In this document: piece by piece, positions 6,933 through 13,579 of the stretch
Layout of the letters: every line of letters starts with the position of its first letter
Position numbering within the stretch: position 1 is the first letter of the stretch
Source: Rhodobacter sp.
Lineage (GTDB): Bacteria; Pseudomonadota; Alphaproteobacteria; Rhodobacterales; Rhodobacteraceae
Direction of reading: 5' to 3'
Assembly: GCA_013824045.1 (NCBI GenBank)
Contig: PNND01000421.1
Coordinates: 1-13,579 of the forward strand
DNA: 13,579 nt
Translations under genes and position numbers: made by a program
Notes under the pieces: model-generated
What the model was told of the DNA's origin: nothing
What the model saw: the letters and a program-made list of their open reading frames with translations, nothing else
Database searches by the model: none

Positions 6933-7931
6933 ATGTTTGATCCGGTTGCCTTGCCCTTTATCTTTGCCGCGCTGATGGGCGTGTCCATCCTGCTGTATGT
7001 GGTGCTGGACGGGTTCGATCTGGGCGTGGGTCTCTTGTTCCCCTTTGCCGATGAGGACGAGCGGGACCGCATGATCGCCTCGATCGGGCCGTTCTGGGAT
7101 GCCAATGAAACCTGGCTCGTGCTGGCCATCGGGTTGCTTCTTGTGGCCTTTCCGGTGGCGCATGGGGATATCCTGACGGCGCTGTATCTGCCGGTGGCGG
7201 TGATGCTGATCGGGTTGATCCTGCGCGGGGTGGCGTTCGAGTTTCGCGCCAAGGCACCGCTTGGGCACAAGAAGCCATGGGATGTGGCCTTCTGGGCCGG
7301 GTCGTTGATGACGGCCCTGTCACAGGGCTTCATGCTGGGCATGTATGTGATGGGGCTGGAATGGACATGGGCCAAGGTCGGCTTTGCCACGCTGACGGCG
7401 GGGGCGCTTGCCGTGGCCTATTCCTTTATCGGGGCGGGCTGGGTGATCCTGAAGACGGATGGGGCCTTGCAGCGCAAGGCGGTGGACTGGGCCAAGGGCG
7501 GCATCTGGGGCATCGTTCTGGGGATGGGCGCGGTATCGGCGGCGACACCGCTGGTCTCGCAGCGCATCTTTGACAAATGGTTCAGCTTCCCGGAAGTGGC
7601 GCTGCTGGCCCCCCTGCCGCTGGTATCGGGCGGGTTGGTGGTGGCGCTATGGTATGTGCTGCGCCGCCTGCCGATGGAGGAGGACCGTCTGGCATGGTTC
7701 CCCTTTGTCGGGGCAACGGCGTTGATGGTGCTGGGCTTTTGCGGGATGGCCTACAGCTTCTACCCCTATATCGTGCCGGAGCAGATGACGATCTGGGAGG
7801 CGGCCTCATCGACCGAGGCCTTGTCGATCATCCTTGTCGGCACGTTGTTCGTTCTGCCGGTGATCCTGGGCTATACGGTGCTGGCCTATTTCATCTTCCG
7901 CGGCAAAGCGACGAAGCTGAGCTATGATTGA
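6933..7931 (+). CDS. cydB: Cytochrome bd-type ubiquinol oxidase subunit II
   Basis: Membrane partner of subunit I. The 332-residue length fits the CioB class (E. coli CydB is 379). Family landmarks are YVVLDGFDLGVG (22-33), GPFWDANETWLVLA (52-65), FPVAHGDILTALYLP (73-87) and LRGVAFEFR (97-105), followed by repeated hydrophobic helices to the end. The gene starts 5 nt after the cydA stop, so the two are co-transcribed. No small CydX-like reading frame follows: only 31 nt separate the stop from a strong terminator hairpin, so the complex probably lacks or encodes elsewhere the small subunit. No cydDC assembly transporter is nearby. Confidence 0.96.
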   Translation: MFDPVALPFIFAALMGVSILLYVVLDGFDLGVGLLFPFADEDERDRMIASIGPFWDANETWLVLAIGLLLVAFPVAHGDILTALYLPVAVMLIGLILRGVAFEFRAKAPLGHKKPWDVAFWAGSLMTALSQGFMLGMYVMGLEWTWAKVGFATLTAGALAVAYSFIGAGWVILKTDGALQRKAVDWAKGGIWGIVLGMGAVSAATPLVSQRIFDKWFSFPEVALLAPLPLVSGGLVVALWYVLRRLPMEEDRLAWFPFVGATALMVLGFCGMAYSFYPYIVPEQMTIWEAASSTEALSIILVGTLFVLPVILGYTVLAYFIFRGKATKLSYD

Positions 7932-7961
7932 GAGGCCGCATCACTGAAGGGCCAAGGAAAG

Positions 7962-7992
7962 AGGGGCGGCACTGGGATCGTGCCGCCCCTTT
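7962..7992. terminator. Bidirectional intrinsic terminator between cydB and the convergent amidohydrolase gene
   Basis: GGGGCGGCAC (7963-7972), a 7-nt loop TGGGATC, then GTGCCGCCCC (7980-7989) form a perfect 10-bp stem, extended by A7962-T7990. TTT follows on the plus strand. On the minus strand the stem is followed by CTCTTTCC. The two genes converge here with only 64 nt between their stop codons, so one hairpin can serve both. Confidence 0.8.
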
Positions 7993-7995
7993 GCC

Positions 7996-9162
7996 TTAGG
8001 CCGCAGGCATCCGCGCCTCTGCCATGCCAGCATACCAGCTTGCGCCGAAGGGGATGACGTTGTCGTCGAAGTTATAGGCCGGGTGGTGGACCATGGCGGT
8101 GTCGCCATTGCCCACGAAGATATAGGCGCCGGGGCGTTCGTTCAGCATGAAGCTGAAATCCTCGGCCCCCATCAGGGGGGCGGTGTCGGGGTCCACCTGA
8201 CCGGACACCTGCCGCGCCACTTCGACCGCATAATCGGTATTCTCGGGCACATTCACCGTGACAGGGTAGCCACGGGCATAATGCACCTCGGCCCGCGCGC
8301 CCAGCGCCATGGCAGTGCCATTGGCAATTTCGGCCAGCCGCTTTTCGACGAAATCCTGCACGCCATGATCCATGGTGCGGACAGTGCCCTTCATCTTCAC
8401 CACCTGCGGGATGACGTTATGGGCGGTCGAGTCGGTTTCCACCGTACAGACCGAGACGACCACCTGCTTCAGCGGATCGACATTGCGGCTGGCGATGGTC
8501 TGCAGTGCCACGATGATATGGGCGGCAACCACGGTGGTATCGACGCAATCATGCGGCTTGGCGGCATGGCCGCCCTTGCCCGTCACCACGATCTCGAACT
8601 GGTCGGCGGCGGCCATCAACGCGCCCTTGCGGATGGCGAAATGGCCCACCGGGATGCCGGGCATATTATGCATGCCGTAAACCTCCTGAATTCTCCAGCG
8701 ATCCATCATGCCATCGGCCACCATCTCGCGCCCGCCGCCGCCGCCTTCTTCGGCAGGTTGAAAGATCACCACGGTGGTGCCGTCGAAATTCCGCGTCTCG
8801 GCAAGGTATTTGGCCGCACCCAGCAGCATGGCCGTGTGGCCGTCATGGCCGCAGGCATGCATCTTGCCGGGGGTCTTGGAGGCATAGGGAACCCCCGTCT
8901 GTTCCTTGATCGGCAGCGCATCCATGTCGGCGCGCAGGCCCACGACGCGGCCAGTGGTATCCGTCTTGCCCTTGATCACGCCCACCACGCCGGTGCGGCC
9001 GATGCCTTCAACCACCTCGTCACAGCCAAAGCTGCGCAGCAGGTCGGCCACACGGGCGGCGGTGCGATACACATCAAACAGCAGTTCCGGATGTTCGTGG
9101 AAATCGCGCCGCCAGGCGGTGATCTCGGGCAGCAGTTCGGCGAAGCGGTTCTTGACGGGCAT
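7996..9162 (-). CDS. M20-family amidohydrolase (hippurate hydrolase / N-acyl-amino-acid deacylase-like)
   Basis: A zinc- or manganese-dependent cytosolic hydrolase of the M20D type that cleaves amide-linked acyl groups from amino acids (hippurate, IAA-amino acids, N-acetyl substrates). The 388 residues show all metal-site motifs: Cys104 and His106 in MHACGHDGH (101-109), QPAEEGGGG with Glu138/Glu139, His165 in YGMHNMPGIP, and the late His359/His360 in MVHHPAYNFDD. GAEDFSFML is at 332-340. The lid/dimerisation domain lies about 185-300. The frame is open 16 codons further upstream, but I choose the ATG at 9160-9162 because GGAG (9169-9172) sits 6 nt before it. It follows the Hsp70-like gene by 54 nt on the same strand. 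Substrate cannot be told from sequence. Confidence 0.92.
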   Translation of the reverse strand: MPVKNRFAELLPEITAWRRDFHEHPELLFDVYRTAARVADLLRSFGCDEVVEGIGRTGVVGVIKGKTDTTGRVVGLRADMDALPIKEQTGVPYASKTPGKMHACGHDGHTAMLLGAAKYLAETRNFDGTTVVIFQPAEEGGGGGREMVADGMMDRWRIQEVYGMHNMPGIPVGHFAIRKGALMAAADQFEIVVTGKGGHAAKPHDCVDTTVVAAHIIVALQTIASRNVDPLKQVVVSVCTVETDSTAHNVIPQVVKMKGTVRTMDHGVQDFVEKRLAEIANGTAMALGARAEVHYARGYPVTVNVPENTDYAVEVARQVSGQVDPDTAPLMGAEDFSFMLNERPGAYIFVGNGDTAMVHHPAYNFDDNVIPFGASWYAGMAEARMPAA

Positions 9163-9168
9163 GGAAGT

Positions 9169-9172
9169 CTCC
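9169..9172 (-). promoter_or_regulatory. Shine-Dalgarno GGAG that decides the amidohydrolase start
   Basis: On the minus strand GGAG is followed by ACTTCC and ATG, an ideal 6-nt spacing. It favours the start at 9162 over the longer in-frame start at 9210, which would also overlap the end of the upstream neighbour's tail region without any ribosome site. Confidence 0.7.
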
Positions 9173-9216
9173 TTTGCCGTTAAGCGTAGCGCAGCCGTCC
9201 CCCGGCGCAAGCGGGA

Positions 9217-10470
9217 TCAGCCAAAGCGGCGGCGTGCGTCCAGCGCAAGGCCAGTGCCGACCGATCCCAGCATGTCGCCGGTGGCAAGTCGTGCATCGGG
9301 CAATGCGGCCGCCACCGTGGCGCGCAAGAGCGGCAGTTGGGATGAGCCGCCGGTGAGGAAGACCGTGGCGATGCGATCTGCGGTGAGGCCGGCCTCGGCG
9401 ATCGTGGTGTCGATCAGCGCGCGGATGCGGGCCACGGGGGCAGCGACAGCCTCTTCGAACCGGTCGCGCCGCGCCATCGGGTTGGGGCCGCCGGTGAGAG
9501 AGGACAGCGCAAGGCGCGTGGCCTCAAGCTCTGACAGGGCGATCTTGACGCGTTCCACTTCCATGGCAAGGGCATGGCCGTGGCGATGCTCCACCACCTG
9601 CATCATGCGGGCGATCAGGTCGGGCTGATCGGCATCATGCCAGAGCGCCTTGAGATCGGCCATAGTTCGCTGGGAATACAGCGTGTTGATCCGGTGCCAG
9701 GTTGCCAGATCCAGCCAGTAATGGCGCGGCATCGTGCCCTGCCCGGCCTTGGTCGATGAAAGATAGCCAAGATGCGGCATCACCTCGGCCAGCGACAGCA
9801 GGCGATCGAAATCCGTGCCGCCCACGCGGATACCGCCATTGGCGAGGATATCCCCCATGCGATGCGGGGCACGGGCGCGCTCGGGTGACAGGCGCAGCAC
9901 CGACATATCTGATGTGCCGCCGCCGATGTCGAAGACCAACACGATCTCCTCTCCTGCCAACCGCTGTTCATAGTCCAGCGCGGCGGCGACGGGTTCGAAC
10001 TGAAACTCCACATCCCGAAAGCCGCAACCGCGGGCGATCTCTTCCAGCACGCCTTGGGCGCTAGCGTCGCCCTCAGGGTCATCATCCACGAAATGCACGG
10101 GCCGGCCGAACACCGCCTGAGTCAGGCCGGGCTGGGCTGCATCCAGACGCGCGCGAAGATGGGTGATGAACCGCTGGACGATGTCGCGGAAGGTGATGGC
10201 GCGGTTGCCCACCACGGTCCGGTCATTGACCAGCCCCGATCCCAGCGTGGATTTCAGCCCGCGCATCAGGCGGCCTTCATCCCCCTCCAGATAGGCCGTC
10301 AGCGCGGCGCGGCCGAAATCGGGGGGCACCCCGTCGGCATGAAAGAACACGGCCGAGGGCAGCGTGACCTGATCCCCTTCCAGCGCGATCAGCCGCGCGC
10401 CACCCGCATCGGCCAGCCCGATGGTGGAGTTCGAGGTGCCGAAATCTATGCCTGCAAACGCCGCGCCCAT
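9217..10470 (-). CDS. Hsp70 family protein, YegD-like (actin-type ATPase without substrate-binding domain)
   Basis: A 417-residue protein that consists of the Hsp70/actin ATPase fold alone. Phosphate-1 motif AGIDFGTSNST is at 6-16, LPSAVFF at 38-44, phosphate-2 VFDIGGGTSD at 179-188, the GGxDFD-like GGTDFD at 217-222, and the adenosine motif FLTGGSSQLP at 371-380. DnaK needs a C-terminal peptide-binding domain of some 230 residues that is absent here, and no DnaJ or GrpE is near. The length and arrangement match the E. coli YegD group, whose cellular role is poorly defined. It lies between a flavin oxidoreductase and an M20 amidohydrolase on the same strand, 54 nt upstream of the latter. The ATG at 10468-10470 puts the phosphate-1 motif at the right distance; no strong ribosome site is visible. 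Confidence 0.93.
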   Translation of the reverse strand: MGAAFAGIDFGTSNSTIGLADAGGARLIALEGDQVTLPSAVFFHADGVPPDFGRAALTAYLEGDEGRLMRGLKSTLGSGLVNDRTVVGNRAITFRDIVQRFITHLRARLDAAQPGLTQAVFGRPVHFVDDDPEGDASAQGVLEEIARGCGFRDVEFQFEPVAAALDYEQRLAGEEIVLVFDIGGGTSDMSVLRLSPERARAPHRMGDILANGGIRVGGTDFDRLLSLAEVMPHLGYLSSTKAGQGTMPRHYWLDLATWHRINTLYSQRTMADLKALWHDADQPDLIARMMQVVEHRHGHALAMEVERVKIALSELEATRLALSSLTGGPNPMARRDRFEEAVAAPVARIRALIDTTIAEAGLTADRIATVFLTGGSSQLPLLRATVAAALPDARLATGDMLGSVGTGLALDARRRFG

Positions 10471-10541
10471 GCACCCTGCCCCCAGATCAAGCCGCGCGGC
10501 CTAGCCTGCCTCTGCGGGGAAGTAAAGCACCTCCCTACCCC

Positions 10542-10587
10542 CTTCATCTTGGCAAAAATACTCCGGGGGCTTGGGGGCAGAGCCCCC
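10542..10587 (-). repeat. Intergenic repeat, copy 2 (opposite orientation)
   Basis: Read on the minus strand: GGGGGC (10587-10582), loop TCT, GCCCCC (10578-10573), then AAGCCCCCGGA and the conserved 20-mer GTATTTTTGCCAAGATGAAG (10561-10542), identical to copy 1 at 4056-4075. The stem bases differ from copy 1 but remain fully complementary, which argues for selection on the hairpin. Like copy 1 it lies downstream of the 3' end of a gene on its own strand, here the flavin oxidoreductase, and before the Hsp70-like gene. Confidence 0.8.
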
Positions 10588-10601
10588 ATCAGCCGAGCCA
10601 A

Positions 10602-10615
10602 GCGCGTATGCGCGC
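10602..10615. repeat. Small GCGCG-TATG-CGCGC hairpin
   Basis: GCGCG (10602-10606), loop TATG, CGCGC (10611-10615): a perfect 5-bp inverted repeat between two larger hairpins in the oxidoreductase-Hsp70 gap. Function unknown; it may be part of a composite 3' end structure. Confidence 0.4.
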
Positions 10616-10624
10616 AGGCGAGAC

Positions 10625-10653
10625 AAAAGGCATGCGCAAGCCCCCTTGGGGGC
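10625..10653 (-). terminator. Possible terminator after the flavin oxidoreductase
   Basis: On the minus strand GCCCCC (10653-10648), AA, GGGGGC (10645-10640) folds back 13 nt after the oxidoreductase stop. Flanking GCGC arms can extend the stem over a two-base bulge, and a TTTT run lies at 10628-10625. The distance to the T run makes it imperfect; it may act together with the downstream repeat. Confidence 0.4.
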
Positions 10654-10666
10654 GCGCTCATTCTGG

Positions 10667-12012
10667 TTACAGCGACGGGCCGGGGATCAGTGCAGAGCCA
10701 TCGGTGAATCGCGATAGGCGGAAGCGCGACAGGTCATGGCCGACATCGCCCCCCGCCACCAGATCGGCCACCACGCGGCCCATGCCGGGGCCGATGCCGA
10801 AGCCGTGGCCGCTCATCCCCGTGGCGATGGTCAGGCCCGGCAGGGCCGCCACCCGGTCCACCACCGGCACGACATCGGGCATGGTGTCGATCATGCCCCC
10901 CCAGGCGGCGCGCAGGCGGGGGCGGCCCAAGGCCGGGAAGGCCTGCGCAAAGGCGGATTGCACCTTGCCGATCCGGTCCATGTTCGGGGCAGGGTTCAGG
11001 ATACGCACCGACTCGAAGGGCGAGGGTTCATCCCCACCCCAGCGCCGTTTGTGCCCCAGGCATCGGGGTATCCCTTGGGGGCCATGGGGCGAAAACTGGT
11101 AGAGCGGAAATCCTTTTTCAGCACCGGCAGATAGGTGCGCAAGTCGCGGAAGGCGTCCGGGCCGATGAAGAAATCATGCCCCGATCCCGGCGCGATGGAA
11201 TAGCCGCCATCCTGACGGCGGCGAAAGGCGAAATCGTCGTCGCAGGCATTGCCGGGAAAGATCTCGGCCATCGGTTCGGTCGCGGCAACCGAGGCGAGGA
11301 CGGAAAGCTGTGGGATATCCACGCCATGCGCGCGCAGGAACAGCGCCGACCATGCCCCGCCCGCCACCACGACCTGATCACAGGCGATGCGGCCCTGTTC
11401 GGTATAGACCCCCGTCACCCGGCCCGCCTGCACATCCAGCCGCCGCACCGCGCAGTGTTCCACCACCACCGCGCCGCGCGCGATGGCGCCTTCGACAAGG
11501 CGCGGCACGGCCTGCCACGGCTCACCCCGCGCATCCGAGGGCGTGTGCAGACCGGCAACCCAGTTTTTCGCGCTGCCTTTCAGCTTTTGCGCCACCGCCG
11601 CGCCGGTCATCATATGGGTGTCGACGCCGTGGGGTTTGGCATCCGCCAGCCACGCCTCGAACCGGGTGACCTCGGCTTCGGTCTTGGCGAGGTAGAGGAC
11701 ACCTTCCTGACGGAAGCCAAGGGTTTCGCCAAACTCCTGCGCCAGAGATTTCCACAGGCGCATGCTTTCCATCATGATGGGCAATTCGCCCATGTCGCGG
11801 CCCTGCTGGCGGATCCAGCCCCAGTTGCGGCTGGATTGCTCGCCCGCGATGCGGCCTTTCTCACACAGCGTGACGCTGAGCCCGCGTTCGGCGAGAAACC
11901 ACGCGGTCATCACGCCAATCACGCCGCCGCCCAGCACCACCACATCACAGGCGACGGGTGCGGGGCCGGCAAAGCGGATGGGTGAGGCATCAGAAATCGG
12001 GAAGCGCATCAT
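10667..12012 (-). pseudogene. DAO-type FAD-dependent oxidoreductase, broken by a one-base frameshift
   Basis: Two adjoining minus-strand frames make one protein. The first (12012 to about 11044, 323 residues) has the Rossmann FAD motif VVVLGGGVIG (24-33, GxGxxG), the ribose-binding Glu51, and GEQSSRNWGWIRQQGRD. It then leaves frame at GTNG and would stop at 10996 after 15 foreign residues. The homology resumes in the -1 frame at 11041 with WGGDEPSPFESVRILNPAPN and runs to the TAA at 10667, including the C-terminal FAD motif SGHGFGIGPGMG. Joined, they give about 448 residues, a normal length for this group of amine/amino-acid oxidases. One base is missing near 11042-11046 (GGCGCTGG where GGCCGCTGG would restore frame). 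The gene starts with ATGA overlapping the argE stop. It could be a recent pseudogene or a sequencing error; all motifs are otherwise intact. Confidence 0.88.
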
Positions 12013-13178
12013 CGTGACAGATCATCCAGCAAACGGTGCATGAAACGGTGGCCCGCCTGAAACTCTGTCACGGCCAGCCATTCATCGGCCTTGTGCGCCT
12101 GTGCGATGTTGCCGGGGCCGCAGATGGCGGCGGAATACCCCGCCTCCTGAAATTGTCCGGCCTCGGTGCCATAGGACACGACGCCCACGGCATTGTCGCC
12201 GGTCAGGCGGCGGGCGAGGGCTTCGGCCTGCCCGCCCTCTTCCGGGATCAGGGCGGTGACGCCGAAGAAACGGTCCAGATGGATGGCCGCCTCGGGGCGG
12301 ACGGCCTGCATCGCGGCTTGCAGCCGGGCCGCTTCGACGATGAAGTCCTGGGCATGGGCCTCGAGGTCTTCCCCCGGCACGACGCGGAATTCGAGGGCAA
12401 AGCGGCAATCGGCGGCGGTGATGTTATGGGCGGTGCCGCCCTGGATCATGCCGACATGGAGCGTGGTGAAGGGCGGATCAAAGGCCAGCGCCTCGGCGCT
12501 GGGCGGCTGCGATTGAATCGAGGCGTTGCGGTCATTGGCCCACTGAACCAGCCGCGCCGCTTCCATGATGGCCGAAACGCCGTAGGGCAGAAGCGAGGAA
12601 TGCACCTCGAACCCCTTCACATGGACATGAAAGCCCGTGCCGCCCTTGTGGCCGTTGATGACCTTCATCAGGGACGGCTCGCCGATGATGGCGGCGGCCC
12701 CTTTGGGCAGCACGCCCTGCATGGCGGCGATCATGGGCGGTGCGCCAGTGCAGCCAACCTCTTCGTCATAACTCAGCGCGATCTGGAGCGGACGCTTGAG
12801 GCCGCGATGATGCGCCTCGACCAGCGCCCAGATGGACAGCGCATCGAACCCCTTCATATCGCAGGTGCCGCGCCCATAGAGGCGGCCATCGCGTTCGGTG
12901 ACAGTCCAGGGGTCGGAGGTCCAGCTTTGGCCGTCGACCGGGACGACATCGGTATGGCCCGAGAGCACGACCGCGCCTTCCTCCCACGGCCCGACATGGG
13001 CAAAGAGCGCGGCCTTGGTCCGGTCCTCGTTCCAGTGGCGATGCGAGTCGATGCCCTGCAGCGCGAGGTAATCCTGCACCCAGTCGACGAGCGGAAGGTT
13101 GGTGTCGCGGCTGATGGTGGGAAACTTGACCAGTTGATCAAGGATTTCGCGGGGTGAAAGGGGCGAAACAGCGGGCAT
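12009..13178 (-). CDS. argE: Acetylornithine deacetylase ArgE-type (M20A peptidase family)
   Basis: Hydrolyses N-acetylornithine to ornithine and acetate, or related N-acyl amino acids; cytosolic, dinuclear zinc. The 389-residue length fits E. coli ArgE (383). Metal and catalytic residues are visible: His75 and Asp77 in SGHTDVVPVDG (73-83), Asp107 in GRGTCDMKGF (102-111), Glu139/Glu140 in YDEEVGCTG (137-145), Glu167 in GEPSL, and His362 in AQAHKADE. The dimerisation domain is about 175-285. GGAAAG (13185-13190) lies 6 nt before the ATG at 13176-13178. Its TGA overlaps the ATG of the oxidoreductase gene by 4 nt. It is divergent from a peptide-type ABC transporter gene, so a catabolic role on imported N-acyl amino acids is as likely as arginine synthesis. 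Confidence 0.9.
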   Translation of the reverse strand: MPAVSPLSPREILDQLVKFPTISRDTNLPLVDWVQDYLALQGIDSHRHWNEDRTKAALFAHVGPWEEGAVVLSGHTDVVPVDGQSWTSDPWTVTERDGRLYGRGTCDMKGFDALSIWALVEAHHRGLKRPLQIALSYDEEVGCTGAPPMIAAMQGVLPKGAAAIIGEPSLMKVINGHKGGTGFHVHVKGFEVHSSLLPYGVSAIMEAARLVQWANDRNASIQSQPPSAEALAFDPPFTTLHVGMIQGGTAHNITAADCRFALEFRVVPGEDLEAHAQDFIVEAARLQAAMQAVRPEAAIHLDRFFGVTALIPEEGGQAEALARRLTGDNAVGVVSYGTEAGQFQEAGYSAAICGPGNIAQAHKADEWLAVTEFQAGHRFMHRLLDDLSR

Positions 13179-13380
13179 ATGATGCTTTCCTGTGCGGCGC
13201 GCCCAGACTGGCGGCGGATTGCCGGGCGGTCAAGGCATCAACAGGTGACGCAAGGTCAGGGCTAACAAGCGGCTTGCGGCATTGTCAAAAATCTCTAACA
13301 CTCCCCCTTACAGACCGGGAGACAGCAGAAAGCTGCATCGGAAAAACAACAATAATCCTGTGACCTTGGGGGGTCTTTAT
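13179..13380. promoter_or_regulatory. Divergent promoter region between argE and the ABC transporter gene
   Basis: These 202 nt hold the promoters of both flanking units. The segment about 13280-13355 is clearly more AT-rich than the rest of the window (TTGTCAAAAATCTCTAACA; AAAAACAACAATAATCC), as promoters often are. TTGCGG followed 16 nt later by TAACAC is one loose -35/-10 pair for the rightward gene. I cannot place a start site or operator with confidence. A small GCAG-AAAG-CTGC stem lies at 13325-13336. Confidence 0.4.
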
Positions 13381-13579
13381 ATGCCCGATGGGGCGGAACC
13401 TGTCCTCGATGTGCGGGGTCTCAAGACCGTTTTCAGAACGCGCGGCGGCGAGATTCATGCCGTGAATTCCGTGAGCTTTCACCTGCGGCCCGGCGAATTG
13501 CTGGGCGTGGTGGGCGAAAGCGGATCGGGCAAGTCGGTCACCATGATGTCGCTGATCGGGCTGCTGCCATCGCCCCCCG
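13381..13579 (+). CDS. ABC transporter ATP-binding protein, oligopeptide/dipeptide type (5' part only)
   Basis: The first 66 codons are in the window and the gene runs off the right edge. The start reads [18 protein letters not shown], then [20 protein letters not shown] and the Walker A motif GESGSGKS (45-52), followed by [11 protein letters not shown]. This spacing and the [18 protein letters not shown] form are typical of DppD/OppD subunits of peptide importers. A run of six G at 13368-13373 lies 7 nt before the ATG. It is divergent from argE over 202 nt. Having an ATPase as first gene means the binding protein and permeases, if present, lie further right. The ABC assignment is certain; the peptide sub-family is likely. 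Confidence 0.9.
   Translation, partial: MPDGAEPVLDVRGLKTVFRTRGGEIHAVNSVSFHLRPGELLGVVGESGSGKSVTMMSLIGLLPSPP

Noticed and set aside
8083..9183. Long plus-strand open frame opposite the M20 amidohydrolase
   Set aside because: His/Gly/Ala-rich shadow of a well-supported minus-strand gene.
12036..13157. Long open frame on the plus strand opposite argE
   Set aside because: The opposite strand carries a complete ArgE with all metal ligands; this frame has low-complexity composition and no ribosome site that I can support.

Overview
The window is high-GC, gene-dense DNA that looks like the chromosome of an alphaproteobacterium, most likely order Rhodobacterales. The grounds are the gph-like/glmU/glmS neighbourhood, the protein styles, ATGA-type gene overlaps, and a GC-hairpin plus GTATTTTTGCCAAGATGAAG intergenic repeat that I associate with this order from memory. 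I see no integrase, transposase, tRNA, rRNA or CRISPR array.

Layout. At the left edge, the first 21 codons of a HAD phosphatase (gph-like) run leftward. Divergent from it is a tightly coupled rightward unit: glmU, glmS (1-nt overlap) and an AlkD-type DNA glycosylase gene (4-nt ATGA overlap). The first two make UDP-GlcNAc from fructose-6-phosphate; the third is a repair gene that apparently shares the transcript. A hairpin/T-run repeat follows, then a 290-nt gap with a CtrA-like TTAA-N7-TTAA site, then moaA (molybdenum cofactor). After another 233-nt gap with a perfect palindrome comes cydAB, a cyanide-insensitive-type quinol oxidase. This ends at a strong bidirectional terminator facing a leftward gene cluster.

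The leftward cluster, read in its own direction, is argE (N-acetylornithine deacetylase type, M20), a DAO-type FAD oxidoreductase broken by a one-base frameshift, then (after a gap with a second repeat copy and other hairpins) a compact Hsp70/YegD-like ATPase and an M20 amidohydrolase. Divergent from argE, at the right edge, is the start of a peptide-type ABC transporter ATPase. Import of peptides or N-acyl amino acids, hydrolysis by the two M20 enzymes and oxidation by the flavoenzyme would form a plausible scavenging module, but that is inference from context.

Most of the window is ordinary core metabolism and I find no convincing new multi-gene system. The items most worth a second look are the covarying repeat pair, the frameshifted oxidoreductase, the glmUS-alkD coupling, and the operator-like sites upstream of moaA and cydA.
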